A stretch of DNA of 47,517 nt, taken from the NCBI GenBank assembly GCA_004555055.1, contig SFJN01000001.1, positions 1 through 47,517 of the forward strand. The letters are read 5' to 3'. Position 1 is the first letter of the stretch; each line of letters opens with the position of its first letter. A program made the translations under genes and the position numbers. Below the pieces are notes generated by a model. That model did not search any database. It was given only the letters and a program-made list of their open reading frames with translations, and was not told the DNA's origin. The stretch is from Bacteroidales bacterium (GTDB lineage: Bacteria > Bacteroidota > Bacteroidia > Bacteroidales > Bacteroidaceae). Below are positions 1 to 8,721 of the stretch, one piece after another.

Positions 1-330
1 TTTGAGCTATCGCGCAGTAGATTTCTGTCCTGCGAACACGCGCATAGCGGGCTATGTAAGTGTTTAAAGGAGAGAAAGATACAAGTGAGAGCCTAAAAAG
101 CTCTGGAGCAGTGAGCGGAGAGGCTAAGTTTACTTAGACTATCCCGAGTCGCGACAGAGCAAGGCGAAGCCAACTGGCCAAGCATAAGAACACTTCCTAA
201 TTGAATAATAAACTAATTTATAGAACATCCCTTCAGTGTATTTCGGGGGAGTCAAAGCGAACAGAGCCTCTCACGTGATATCTTTTTTGCAGATTACCAA
301 TCAATAAGTATCAAGAGTATGGAAAAGATT
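1..330. other. Hairpin-rich edge sequence, no gene recognised
   Basis: No credible coding frame is visible. The first 200 bases carry several tight inverted repeats in a row: CATAG/CTATG at 43-56, AGAGC/GCTCT at 88-104, CTAAGT/ACTTAG at 124-137, a GTCGCGAC palindrome near 150 and GGC-gaa-GCC near 170. Such clustering fits a structured RNA or the end of a mobile element. It does not match tmRNA, RNase P RNA, 5S rRNA or the 16S/23S ends as I know them. From about 200 to 320 the sequence becomes AT-rich and featureless. The element probably continues beyond the window edge. Confidence 0.35.
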
Positions 331-430
331 GGATTGTTTCTCTCGCCTCAGACACATTCTGTGTGAACACTACCGGAATATATTCCCCATATCAGTTTGT
401 TTTGGATACCAGGAGAAGGGCCACAGCAAA

Positions 431-476
431 GGGCGCCTGCGGAACACTCACCGAAATGTGCATTCCGCAGGCGCCC
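431..476 (-). terminator. Terminator-like hairpin downstream of ftsW
   Basis: A perfect 14-bp inverted repeat, GGGCGCCTGCGGAA at 431-444 and its complement at 463-476, encloses an 18-base loop. It lies about 78 bases past the ftsW stop codon. On the minus strand only three T residues follow the stem, so it is a strong hairpin with a weak U-tract. It probably ends the dcw operon and may act in both directions. Confidence 0.6.
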
Positions 477-553
477 TGCATAGTTTTAAGGAACCCCATT
501 AAGGGGAAACGGAAATCCTGGGTGGAAAGGTACGACCTATCAGCTCCGCGCCT

Positions 554-1795
554 TTACCCCTGCTGGAAATCCTTCTGAATCTCAGCACTTTCCTCACGGG
601 CGACATTGGGTATCGACTTCTTGCCGTTGCTACGGGCATAGCGGCTGACGGAAAGCATCATGCCGAAATACATGGCCGTGATGAGTGTGGAAGTTCCACC
701 GCGCGACACCATCGGCAGCGTCTGTCCCGTGACGGGGAAGAGTCCCACCGCCACCATCATGTTGAGCAAGGCCTGCACCACAAGCAACGTGGCGAGGCCA
801 AGGATGAGAAAGGCCGGGAAATTGTTTTCGCACCGGCTGGCTATTCGCCCTGCCCTGATGTAGAGGATGATGTAGAGGAGCAGCACGAAGGCACAGCCCC
901 CGATGCCGAGCTCCTCGGCAATGATGGCATAGATGAAGTCGGAAAAAGGCTGCGCCAGGAAGTCGCGCTGCACGGAATTTCCCGGCAACACCCCCTTGAT
1001 GCTGCCATTGGCAACGGCAATGCGCGCGTGAACCTTCTGACGGTTGCCGTCGGTGATGACGAACGAGTCGGCAGGGACACTGGTATCCATATCGTCGTCA
1101 GCCACACGATGGTGCCACGTACAGAAGCGGCTCGTCAGCTTCGACTGATAGAAGGGATGGTGTGAATCGTCGGGCAGGCTCCGCAAGGTGAAGAATCCGG
1201 CGGCAAAAAGGACAAAAAGTCCAAGTACCAAAGGATAGAACTGCCGCGCCGGGATGCGTCCGAGCCACATCATGACAATGATGACTCCGAAAATCATGAG
1301 TGCCGTCGAGAGATTCTGCGTGAAGATGAGACCACAGACAATGCATGTGGCGATGAGGACTGTGGTGATGGCATGGTTGTCTGCCCCATCCTTACGCTGC
1401 GACGAGCTGAGGACGAGCGCCACAAAGGCCACAAGGGAACCTTTGGCAAGCTCGCTGGGCTGGAAGGTGACGCCGACTAAGGGGATGGTAAGCCAGCGCG
1501 CACCGCCGTTGATGTTGGTACCTCCGAAGAGGGCCCATACAAGGAACACAACGGAGACTGCATACCCTACCAGCGCAAACAGCTTGAAATAACGACAGGG
1601 GATATGGTGCACAAAGACTGCCATAACGGTTGCACCGATGAGGAATCCGGCCTGTTTGATAAACGTGGAAAGGAAGTTTGCCTGCCCATAGACCAACTGG
1701 CTACCTGCACTGTACACCTCGATGAGACTGACACTGCTGAGCAGGAAGAAGATGGTCCATATGACAAGGTCACCCTTGAAAATCTTCTGTTTCAT
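554..1795 (-). CDS. ftsW: FtsW, lipid II polymerase of the divisome
   Basis: 413-residue polytopic membrane protein of the SEDS family (FtsW/RodA/SpoVE). FtsW polymerises lipid II into septal peptidoglycan, working with the transpeptidase FtsI encoded upstream in the same operon. The translation shows about ten hydrophobic segments, the family stretch GGARW near residue 97 and a C-terminal PMVSRGGTS motif. The position after murD is typical of the dcw cluster and favours FtsW over RodA. The ATG start is preceded by TTAT and then a run of nine C residues, exactly where a ribosome-binding region would sit. It is the last dcw gene here: murG, murC, ftsQ, ftsA and ftsZ do not follow. Confidence 0.93.
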   Translation of the reverse strand: MKQKIFKGDLVIWTIFFLLSSVSLIEVYSAGSQLVYGQANFLSTFIKQAGFLIGATVMAVFVHHIPCRYFKLFALVGYAVSVVFLVWALFGGTNINGGARWLTIPLVGVTFQPSELAKGSLVAFVALVLSSSQRKDGADNHAITTVLIATCIVCGLIFTQNLSTALMIFGVIIVMMWLGRIPARQFYPLVLGLFVLFAAGFFTLRSLPDDSHHPFYQSKLTSRFCTWHHRVADDDMDTSVPADSFVITDGNRQKVHARIAVANGSIKGVLPGNSVQRDFLAQPFSDFIYAIIAEELGIGGCAFVLLLYIILYIRAGRIASRCENNFPAFLILGLATLLVVQALLNMMVAVGLFPVTGQTLPMVSRGGTSTLITAMYFGMMLSVSRYARSNGKKSIPNVAREESAEIQKDFQQG

Positions 1796-1806
1796 ATAAG
1801 GGGGGG

Positions 1807-1842
1807 GGAGAAAAGGATATGGTGTAATGGAGAAAAGGATAT
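1807..1842. repeat. 14-bp direct repeat in the murD-ftsW gap
   Basis: GGAGAAAAGGATAT occurs at 1807-1820 and again at 1829-1842, a 22-base period, filling most of the 60-base gap between murD and ftsW. The first unit abuts the G9 homopolymer (C9 on the coding strand) at 1800-1808. It may be a local duplication that altered the ftsW leader. Confidence 0.8.
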
Positions 1843-1855
1843 CTTTAGACCCGCC

Positions 1856-3241
1856 CTATAGCTTGCGTGCCTCTTCCTTGAAAAGCCTTCCGCGATGTCC
1901 CATATTCTGGAAAAGGTCGAAGCTGGCACAGCAGGGGCTCAAGAGCACGGTGTCGCCGGCTTGCGCCAATCCTGCAGCGACAGCCACGCACTCCGGCATG
2001 GAATGGGTGTCGGCAATGGCTATCCGGTGTTCGGCGGCAAAGTCGTCGAAAGCCTTGTGCAAGGTGCTGTTGTCGGCACCGAGGAACACGATGGCTCGGC
2101 ACTTACGGGATATCAGGGGGAAGAGCGTGGAATAGTTGTTGCCCTTGTCGGTACCTCCTACAATCAGCACCACGGGTGTGGTCTGCGCTTCAAGCGCAAC
2201 GTGGCAGGCATCGACATTCGTCGCCTTCGAATCGTTGACATAACGAACGCCATGGGCTTCACAGACAAATTCCAGACGATGTTCCACACCGGGAAACGTC
2301 CGCAGGCATTCCTTGACGGTATCGGCATCCACACCTGCCGCCAAGGCTGCCATGGCGGCGGCCAAACAGTTGCGGACATTGTGGCGTCCGGGAATGGAAA
2401 GTTCTGCAACGGGAATGGAGAGTTGCGCTCCGTCCTCCATCCTCACCGTCAGACCTTCGGGGACATCGATGCGCATCATGCCGTCGCGGTCGCAACCGAA
2501 GCTGCCGTCTTGAGGAGCATCGGTAAAGGGGAGTGCGGTAACGGCATTCCCTTCGGCACGGCGCTTGGCAAGCTCGGAAGCGGCATACTCATCGTCGCGC
2601 CAGTAGATGAAACAGTCCTGACGGCGCTGGTTGCGGATAATGCGCATCTTGGAGTCCACATACCGTTGCATGACGTAGCCGTAACGGTCGAGATGGTCGG
2701 GGGTGATATTGAGAAGCACACTGATATCGGCACGGAAATCGTACATGGTATCCAACTGGAAGGACGAGACTTCGAGCACCGTCCAGTCGTGTTTCTCCCC
2801 TTCGGCCACCTGCAATGCCAGGCTCTTCCCGATGTTGCCGCCAAGAGCGACGCTGAAACCGGCCTTCTGAAGAATATAATAGATGAGTGAGGTGGTAGTG
2901 GTCTTGCCGTTCGAACCGGTAATGCAGATGGTCTGTCCATGAAGGAACCTTGAGGCAAACTCCAGTTCACCGATGATGGGGACCTGACGTTCCACAAGGG
3001 CCTGCACCACAGGGGCAGTTTCGGGAATGCCCGGACTCTTCACACATTCGTCGGCATCGACAATGCGTGCCATGGTGTGCTGTCCCTCCTCCCACGGCAA
3101 CTGATGGGCATCGAGCATGGCCTTGTAGGCATCCTTAATGCGTCCGGCATCGGACACGAAGACTTCATAGCCTTTCTGTTGCGCCAGAATGGCTGCCCCG
3201 ACTCCGCTCTCGCCAGCGCCGAGGACCACAATTTTCTTCAT
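1856..3241 (-). CDS. murD: MurD, UDP-MurNAc-L-alanine:D-glutamate ligase
   Basis: 461-residue cytoplasmic Mur ligase that adds D-glutamate to UDP-MurNAc-L-Ala using ATP. The N-terminus has a Rossmann-type glycine motif (GAGESGVG, residues 8-15). The ATP-binding loop GSNGKTTT is at 109-116, and a central ligase domain with the conserved NITPDHLDR stretch follows. Length is normal for the family. It starts only 3 bases after the mraY stop codon, so the two are translated from one message, and it precedes ftsW by 60 bases. Confidence 0.96.
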   Translation of the reverse strand: MKKIVVLGAGESGVGAAILAQQKGYEVFVSDAGRIKDAYKAMLDAHQLPWEEGQHTMARIVDADECVKSPGIPETAPVVQALVERQVPIIGELEFASRFLHGQTICITGSNGKTTTTSLIYYILQKAGFSVALGGNIGKSLALQVAEGEKHDWTVLEVSSFQLDTMYDFRADISVLLNITPDHLDRYGYVMQRYVDSKMRIIRNQRRQDCFIYWRDDEYAASELAKRRAEGNAVTALPFTDAPQDGSFGCDRDGMMRIDVPEGLTVRMEDGAQLSIPVAELSIPGRHNVRNCLAAAMAALAAGVDADTVKECLRTFPGVEHRLEFVCEAHGVRYVNDSKATNVDACHVALEAQTTPVVLIVGGTDKGNNYSTLFPLISRKCRAIVFLGADNSTLHKAFDDFAAEHRIAIADTHSMPECVAVAAGLAQAGDTVLLSPCCASFDLFQNMGHRGRLFKEEARKL

Positions 3242-3244
3242 AAA

Positions 3245-4516
3245 TCAACGGATTTTAAGGGTGATGATGGTAAGGGCTGCCAGCAGGACGGTGGTAATCC
3301 AAAAGCGTACGGTAATCTTGCTTTCGTGCCATGCTCCCTTAGGCCATCTGCGGAGGATGTAGGTGCTCGTGGGGTCGAGCTGCGAATCGAGGCGGCGGAA
3401 GGCATCGTGTATGGGCGTACTCTTGAAAACCCTCACCCGGCGTCCGCTACGCTTGTAGAACCTGAACACCTGGGTCTGGATGATGACACTGAGACTCTCG
3501 AAGAGGAACACGCCACAGAGCAGCGGCACCAAAAGCTCCTTGTGGATGATACAGGCCATGACACCGATGGTGCCACCAATGGCCAGACTTCCGGTATCGC
3601 CCATGAAGACCTGTGCAGGATAGGCATTGTACCAGAGGAAACCGATGAGGGCACCGACCATGGCACAGATAAAGACTACCAGCTCTTGCGAACCGGGAAC
3701 ATACATGATGTTCAGATATCCGGCAAATTCGATATGGCTGGACACATAGGCCAATATTCCGAGTGCAATGCAGATGATGGCCGAGTTTCCCGCCGCCATA
3801 CCGTCCATACCGTCGTTGAGGTTCGCACCGTTGCTGACGGAGGTGATGACAAGGAGCACCATCAGCACAAAGATGCCCCATCCGATGGCCTGGCTGTGCG
3901 CTCCCGCCCACGAAGCAAGGGAAGCATAGTCGAAATCGTTGTTCTTGACAAAGGGGATGGTGGTCTTCGTGCTTTTGACGGCCTCGCTTTTATATACCAC
4001 CTCGGTGGTCTGGCCCACACGCTGTGTCTCGATGTTCTCGCGGATGACGGCATCCGGACTCAAATACAGGGTCAGTCCGACGGCCAGTCCCATAAAAGCC
4101 TGACCAAGGAGTTTCCATCGCCCGGCAAGACCCTCCTTGTTCTTTTTGAAGATCTTGATGTAGTCATCAAGAAATCCCAAAGCCCCGAACCATACGGTGG
4201 TGACAATCATGATGAGAAGATAGATGTTGCGGAGACGTCCGAGGAGGATGACGGGGACGAGTGTGGCGACAATGATGATGATCCCCCCCATGGAGGGTAC
4301 GCCCACCTTGTCCAGTCCGAAGGGGTCAATGCTGGAATCGCGCGCCGTCTCGCCGATATGCATACGGCGCATGCGCTTGATGTATTTTTCACCGAACCAC
4401 ATGGAGATGATGAGTCCGAATATGAGAGCCAGCAGCGAGCGGAACGAGATAAAGCTCCACATGGCTGAACCGGGGATGCCGTACGACTCGAGGAATCTGA
4501 AAAGATAGTACAACAT
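3245..4516 (-). CDS. mraY: MraY, phospho-MurNAc-pentapeptide transferase
   Basis: Integral membrane enzyme that transfers phospho-MurNAc-pentapeptide to undecaprenyl phosphate, making lipid I. Visible family motifs are the Asp pair in GFLDDYIK, the LNDGMDGMAAG loop and MGDTGSLAIGG, among about ten membrane segments. The ATG at 4516 (protein start MLYYLFRFLE, 423 residues) is chosen over the upstream in-frame start at 4627, whose extra 37 residues do not resemble the family. A periplasmic or loop insertion of roughly 50 residues follows the first Asp motif region, as in other Bacteroidetes homologues. The 119-base gap to murE is longer than most in this operon. Confidence 0.94.
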   Translation of the reverse strand: MLYYLFRFLESYGIPGSAMWSFISFRSLLALIFGLIISMWFGEKYIKRMRRMHIGETARDSSIDPFGLDKVGVPSMGGIIIIVATLVPVILLGRLRNIYLLIMIVTTVWFGALGFLDDYIKIFKKNKEGLAGRWKLLGQAFMGLAVGLTLYLSPDAVIRENIETQRVGQTTEVVYKSEAVKSTKTTIPFVKNNDFDYASLASWAGAHSQAIGWGIFVLMVLLVITSVSNGANLNDGMDGMAAGNSAIICIALGILAYVSSHIEFAGYLNIMYVPGSQELVVFICAMVGALIGFLWYNAYPAQVFMGDTGSLAIGGTIGVMACIIHKELLVPLLCGVFLFESLSVIIQTQVFRFYKRSGRRVRVFKSTPIHDAFRRLDSQLDPTSTYILRRWPKGAWHESKITVRFWITTVLLAALTIITLKIR

Positions 4517-4635
4517 ATTCTGGAAAAAGTATGCTATAGGGTATACTGATAGAAAGCATAAAAGCGGAGACATCGGGGACGGGGGAAGGGAGAGTGTGTA
4601 CGGTCCCCCACTCCGCCAACCGGTCACCAGCGGTG

Positions 4636-6105
4636 TCAGATGCCGAAAGCCTTACGGATTTCTTCGTGGTCGTCGAAGTGGTGCTTCACGCCCTTGACAT
4701 CCTGATAAGGTTCGTGCCCCTTTCCTGCCACAAGGATGACGTCGCCTGGCTGCGCCATCATGGCAGCACAACGGATAGCCTCGCGACGGTCGACGATGCT
4801 GATGGTCTTCTGCATGTCTTCGTCCGACAGTCCGGCAAGCATATCGTTGATTATGTCCTGCGGCTCTTCGAAGCGGGGATTGTCGCTGGTGATGATGACG
4901 CGGTCCGACCGCCGTGCGGCTTCCTGTGCCATGAGCGGACGCTTTCCCTTGTCGCGGTTACCGCCGGCACCGCATACGGTGATGACCTTGCCGCGCCCTG
5001 CCACAATCTCGTTGATGCTCGACAGCACATTTTCCAAAGCGTCGGGGGTGTGGGCATAGTCCACAATGGCACTGAAACCTTTTGGACTACGGATGGCCTC
5101 GAAACGGCCGTTCACCGGACGCAGGGCGGACATCAGGCGCAGCACCTCGGCGGGATCCATGCCCAGGGCCACAGCGGCGCCGTAGACTCCAAGGAGGTTG
5201 CTGACATTGAAACGTCCTACGAAAGCCACACTCACCTCGGTGCCATTGATGTCGAGGAGCATACCCTCGATGCTTTCCTCCACAATGTGTCCGCGCAGGT
5301 CGGCCATGGCGCGTGTGGAATAGGTGATGTGACGGGCCGGACAGTTCTGCAGCATGAAGAGTCCGTTGCGGTCATCGATATTGGTCACCGCAAAGGCTTC
5401 GGGTGCAAGGGCATCGAAGAAGGCCTTCTTGGCATCGCGATAGTTCTCGAAAGTCTTGTGGTAATCGAGGTGGTCGCGCGTGAGGTTGGTGAAGATTCCG
5501 CCGGCAAACTTCAGTCCGCCGATGCGCTTCTGATGGATGGCATGCGAGGAGCACTCCATAAAGGCATACTCGCAACCGTCGGCCACCATTTCGGCAAGGA
5601 GGCGGTTAAGGGTGATGGGGTCGGGGGTGGTATGCGTGGCCTCCACCGCACGGTCGCCGATGTAGTTGCAGACGGTGGAGCAGAGTCCGGAGCGGTGTCC
5701 GGCAGCGGTAAAGAGTTCGTAGAGGACGGTGGCAATGGTGGTCTTGCCGTTGGTGCCGGTCACTCCCACCAGTTTGAGTTTTTCTGTGGGATTTCCGTAG
5801 AAAGTCGTGGCAGCCACGCCGACAGCCGCTTCGGTATCGGCGACCCGGATCAGGGTGATGCCTTCCGGCACTCCGGCATCCCCGAAGATTTCCGACACGG
5901 ATGCCGACACCAGGAGCGCCTTGGCACCCTGTTCAAGGGCACGGGGAATGTACGAGTGACCGTCGGCCTGCGTACCCTTGACGGCTACAAAGAGGTCGCC
6001 GTCACTGACGAGACGACTGTCCATGTTGATGCCCGAAATTTCGATGTCGGGGCAACCGTGAACCTCCATCGGGTTCAGGGCATTGATTATCGCAGAGATT
6101 TTCAT
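4636..6105 (-). CDS. murE: MurE, UDP-MurNAc-tripeptide ligase (meso-DAP type)
   Basis: 489-residue cytoplasmic Mur ligase adding the third stem residue. The ATP loop GTNGKTT is at residues 117-123. The motif DNPR, seen in the stretch SDNPRFEEP, is the signature of enzymes specific for meso-diaminopimelate, so this organism should have DAP-type peptidoglycan. The ATG overlaps the ftsI stop codon in a TAATG arrangement, which implies translational coupling. Confidence 0.96.
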   Translation of the reverse strand: MKISAIINALNPMEVHGCPDIEISGINMDSRLVSDGDLFVAVKGTQADGHSYIPRALEQGAKALLVSASVSEIFGDAGVPEGITLIRVADTEAAVGVAATTFYGNPTEKLKLVGVTGTNGKTTIATVLYELFTAAGHRSGLCSTVCNYIGDRAVEATHTTPDPITLNRLLAEMVADGCEYAFMECSSHAIHQKRIGGLKFAGGIFTNLTRDHLDYHKTFENYRDAKKAFFDALAPEAFAVTNIDDRNGLFMLQNCPARHITYSTRAMADLRGHIVEESIEGMLLDINGTEVSVAFVGRFNVSNLLGVYGAAVALGMDPAEVLRLMSALRPVNGRFEAIRSPKGFSAIVDYAHTPDALENVLSSINEIVAGRGKVITVCGAGGNRDKGKRPLMAQEAARRSDRVIITSDNPRFEEPQDIINDMLAGLSDEDMQKTISIVDRREAIRCAAMMAQPGDVILVAGKGHEPYQDVKGVKHHFDDHEEIRKAFGI

Positions 6106-8492
6106 TAGGTTTTCTTTTGGGTCTTGTTCGTTGTTTTTGCAGTTGTATTGGTGGTCGCCGCCGACTGTTGAGGCTTGGCGGCATTCTGATTTTGTGCTTG
6201 CTGTCCATCCGTCTGCGGCTGCGCGGCAACGGACGGATTGTCTTCCGGTTTCGGCGCAACAGGTTTCGGCTTCGATGCCGGTTTCTTTTCAACTGCCGAA
6301 CCCAGGGTGAGTACCACAGTCTGTCCGCGTCTGACGGACGTTCCGGAGGCGATGCTCTGCTGCTTTACGGTGCCCACACCATGAGGCTTTACCCTCAGCC
6401 CCATGCGTTCGAGCCGGTACACGGCATCGCGCAGACCGTAGCCGGTAACATCGGGCATCCGGCCGGCAGGAGTGCGGTCGACGGCAAGACTTGGGCAGGA
6501 AAATACGTCGGCCGAATTGCCGCCCCACGCCAGGGACCGCTCATCAGAGGCTCCCCGGTGTTCGACACCGAGTGCGGAGAGGGTCTGCGCTGTAGTGCGC
6601 AGATTGCCACCCTTGATCTGGGGAGCGGCCTTCCGGTACTCGGTGGTGTCGCGTGCCTGCTTGAGGTCGGCACGGACATTCCGCGCCCAAATGGTTTCGG
6701 CCACTCGCTTGAATACGGGACCACAGGCTGAACCTCCGTAGAGTCCGCGGCCTTCTATGCAGACAATCATGCTGTAAAGCGGCTTGTCGGCAGGGAAGTA
6801 TCCAACGAACGTAACGAAGCGCGAACCGGTATTTCCCTTGTTACTCCATACCTGGGCCGTTCCCGTCTTTCCGGCAATGCGGAACTTTTTGGTATATGCT
6901 GCCATACCCGTACCTCGGTTGCGCTGTACCACACGCATCAGGCAGGCCTGGATTTGCTGCAGGGTGGCGGGCGAACACATCATGTGGTCCTTGCGGTTGG
7001 GATGTACGTAAGCCACAGGGAATTTCTGTTCCACCTCGTTGCCTCTGCGCAGTTCGGTGACGAAACGCGGCTTGAGCATCACGCCCCCGTTGGCAATGCC
7101 GTTGTAGAAGGCGAGGGTCTGTATGGGCGACAACTGGGTTTCGTAACCGATGCTCATCCAAGGCAACGCCGTTGCCGACCAGTTGAGCCATTGTCCGCGG
7201 CTGTTGGTCTTGGGCAGGCGGATGTTCGGCTTCTTGTAGAGCGAGAGCGGAATCTCCAGGTCGGCCTTGATGCCCGTACGGTACAGGGCGTTGACAAATT
7301 CTTCGGGATGGTTGTGGTAGCAACGGTCGATGAGTACCGATGTGCCGACATTCGAGGAATGTTCGATGACATCGGCCACGGTGAGGAGCGACGGGAAAAT
7401 CTGGTGAGAGTCGGACATGTGGGCCCTTCCGAAATAGTAGTGTCCGTTGCCTACGTCGATCGTACTGTTGATGTTCAGCTTTCCGTCCTCAATGGCCGCC
7501 ATGAAGGATGCCGTCTTGAAAACGGAACCCGGACTGTGGTACGAGGATATGGCACGGTTTTCGTATTCGTTGTATCCTACACCATAGGGGTTCGACATGG
7601 AGGCAATGGCCTTGACATCGCCCGTCTTCACTTCCATGAGTATGCAGATTCCCACCTCGGCCTGGAGTTGCTCCATACGTTCGCGGAGCGAGGATGCGAC
7701 GATGTCCTGCATCCCCACATCGAGTGTGGTCACCACATCACAGCCGTTGACCGCATTGCTGTCGACAAGTTGCAGATAGCGGTTCTGGACCTTCTGTCTG
7801 TGTGCCCGACCGTTGCGGCCTTTGAGTGCCACATTGAAGTGCTCCTCAAGGCCTTGCATCTGGTGGTCCGCGTTCTGCGGATTAAAGCTGCCGATGGTAG
7901 ATGTAGCCAGATTGCCGAAGGGTTTCTTGCGTTTGGGCTCGGCATCCACGTGCACACCGGTGAGAATCTCGCTCTCGCAGAAGAAAGGAAGTTCCTTCAG
8001 CTTGCAGTATTCAAGATAGGTGATGAGCCTGGGGGTAATGCGGAAATGCTTTTCGCCGCTGTAGCGCCCGGTAAGGATTTTCTCCTTGAATTCCGACACC
8101 GGAGTTTCGGGGAAAAGGCGGTGCAGCCCGTTGCACAAACTGTCGAGCTTAAGGTAGAGGAGCCGGTCACGCCTGAGCTGGTATTTCTGCGTAAGCTGGT
8201 CGGTATTGTCCATCACCGTAAAATCCAAGAACACGTGGTATTCGGGCAAGGTCGTGGCCAGCACCTGCCCGTCGGCAGAAACGATGTTTCCGCGCTTTGC
8301 AAAAATGGGCACACCTTCTCGCTTGAAGCGCTTGCTGACTTGGAGCCAGTATTTCTGCTGTTCTCCATGCATCATCACAAAGGCTTTGCCCAAAATCAGC
8401 GCACCGAGAATACAGAAGAGTGCTATCATCACGAGATAACGTATCTTTACCGCATCGTAGTTGAAACGGAGATGTTTCTTTTTCTTTGCCAT
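6105..8492 (-). CDS. ftsI: FtsI/PBP3, septal transpeptidase with one PASTA domain
   Basis: 795-residue class B penicillin-binding protein that cross-links septal peptidoglycan. A short basic N-terminus (MAKKKKH) and one membrane segment (about 18-38) are followed by the PBP dimerisation domain. The transpeptidase carries all three active-site motifs: SVFK (Ser323, Lys326), SSN (379-381) and KTG (542-544). One PASTA domain (about 679-732) follows, then a 60-residue tail rich in Lys, Pro, Gln and Ala that is low-complexity and probably disordered. The protein is longer than typical FtsI because of the PASTA domain and tail. It overlaps murE by one base. A 229-base gap separates it from ftsL. 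Confidence 0.94.
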   Translation of the reverse strand: MAKKKKHLRFNYDAVKIRYLVMIALFCILGALILGKAFVMMHGEQQKYWLQVSKRFKREGVPIFAKRGNIVSADGQVLATTLPEYHVFLDFTVMDNTDQLTQKYQLRRDRLLYLKLDSLCNGLHRLFPETPVSEFKEKILTGRYSGEKHFRITPRLITYLEYCKLKELPFFCESEILTGVHVDAEPKRKKPFGNLATSTIGSFNPQNADHQMQGLEEHFNVALKGRNGRAHRQKVQNRYLQLVDSNAVNGCDVVTTLDVGMQDIVASSLRERMEQLQAEVGICILMEVKTGDVKAIASMSNPYGVGYNEYENRAISSYHSPGSVFKTASFMAAIEDGKLNINSTIDVGNGHYYFGRAHMSDSHQIFPSLLTVADVIEHSSNVGTSVLIDRCYHNHPEEFVNALYRTGIKADLEIPLSLYKKPNIRLPKTNSRGQWLNWSATALPWMSIGYETQLSPIQTLAFYNGIANGGVMLKPRFVTELRRGNEVEQKFPVAYVHPNRKDHMMCSPATLQQIQACLMRVVQRNRGTGMAAYTKKFRIAGKTGTAQVWSNKGNTGSRFVTFVGYFPADKPLYSMIVCIEGRGLYGGSACGPVFKRVAETIWARNVRADLKQARDTTEYRKAAPQIKGGNLRTTAQTLSALGVEHRGASDERSLAWGGNSADVFSCPSLAVDRTPAGRMPDVTGYGLRDAVYRLERMGLRVKPHGVGTVKQQSIASGTSVRRGQTVVLTLGSAVEKKPASKPKPVAPKPEDNPSVAAQPQTDGQQAQNQNAAKPQQSAATTNTTAKTTNKTQKKT

Positions 8493-8721
8493 AAGAGATC
8501 AAATAAACTTTGGCCATTCATAAGGGATTCCAGCTATATACAGCCTCTTCCCCTACTTTCACAACAATAATACAACAATTAGGAAAAAGGACGGAATCTT
8601 CCTCCCGACATAAGGGCAGATCATGGAAGTTCCTAAAACCTCGGAGCAATTTGAGAAAGCCGTCGTGGCACACTCTGCAGGAGCACTCCGGAGAGCGCAT
8701 CCGCGAGTCCGGCGCCCCCAC
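8493..8721. other. 229-base gap between ftsL and ftsI
   Basis: This is the longest gap inside an otherwise tight operon. No frame here resembles a protein, no clear TAnnTTTG promoter is seen on the minus strand, and no terminator is visible. It may be a decayed spacer or a long internal leader for ftsI. Confidence 0.5.

Noticed and set aside
1..330. tmRNA, RNase P RNA or rRNA fragment
   Set aside because: None of the conserved sequences of these RNAs that I know is present.
425..480. Insertion-sequence inverted repeat
   Set aside because: The 14-bp perfect repeat is a single hairpin just past ftsW with a short loop, which fits a terminator better. There is no transposase nearby.
363..578. 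71-residue plus-strand frame between the left edge and ftsW
   Set aside because: It spans the terminator hairpin and overlaps the ftsW end antisense, and has no recognisable protein.
1895..2890. 331-residue plus-strand frame inside murD and similar long antisense frames across the window
   Set aside because: They are antisense shadows produced by GC-rich codon use and show no family features.
4517..4627. N-terminal extension of MraY from the start at 4627
   Set aside because: The 37 extra residues are Pro/Ser-rich and unlike the family, whereas the ATG at 4516 gives the typical N-terminus.
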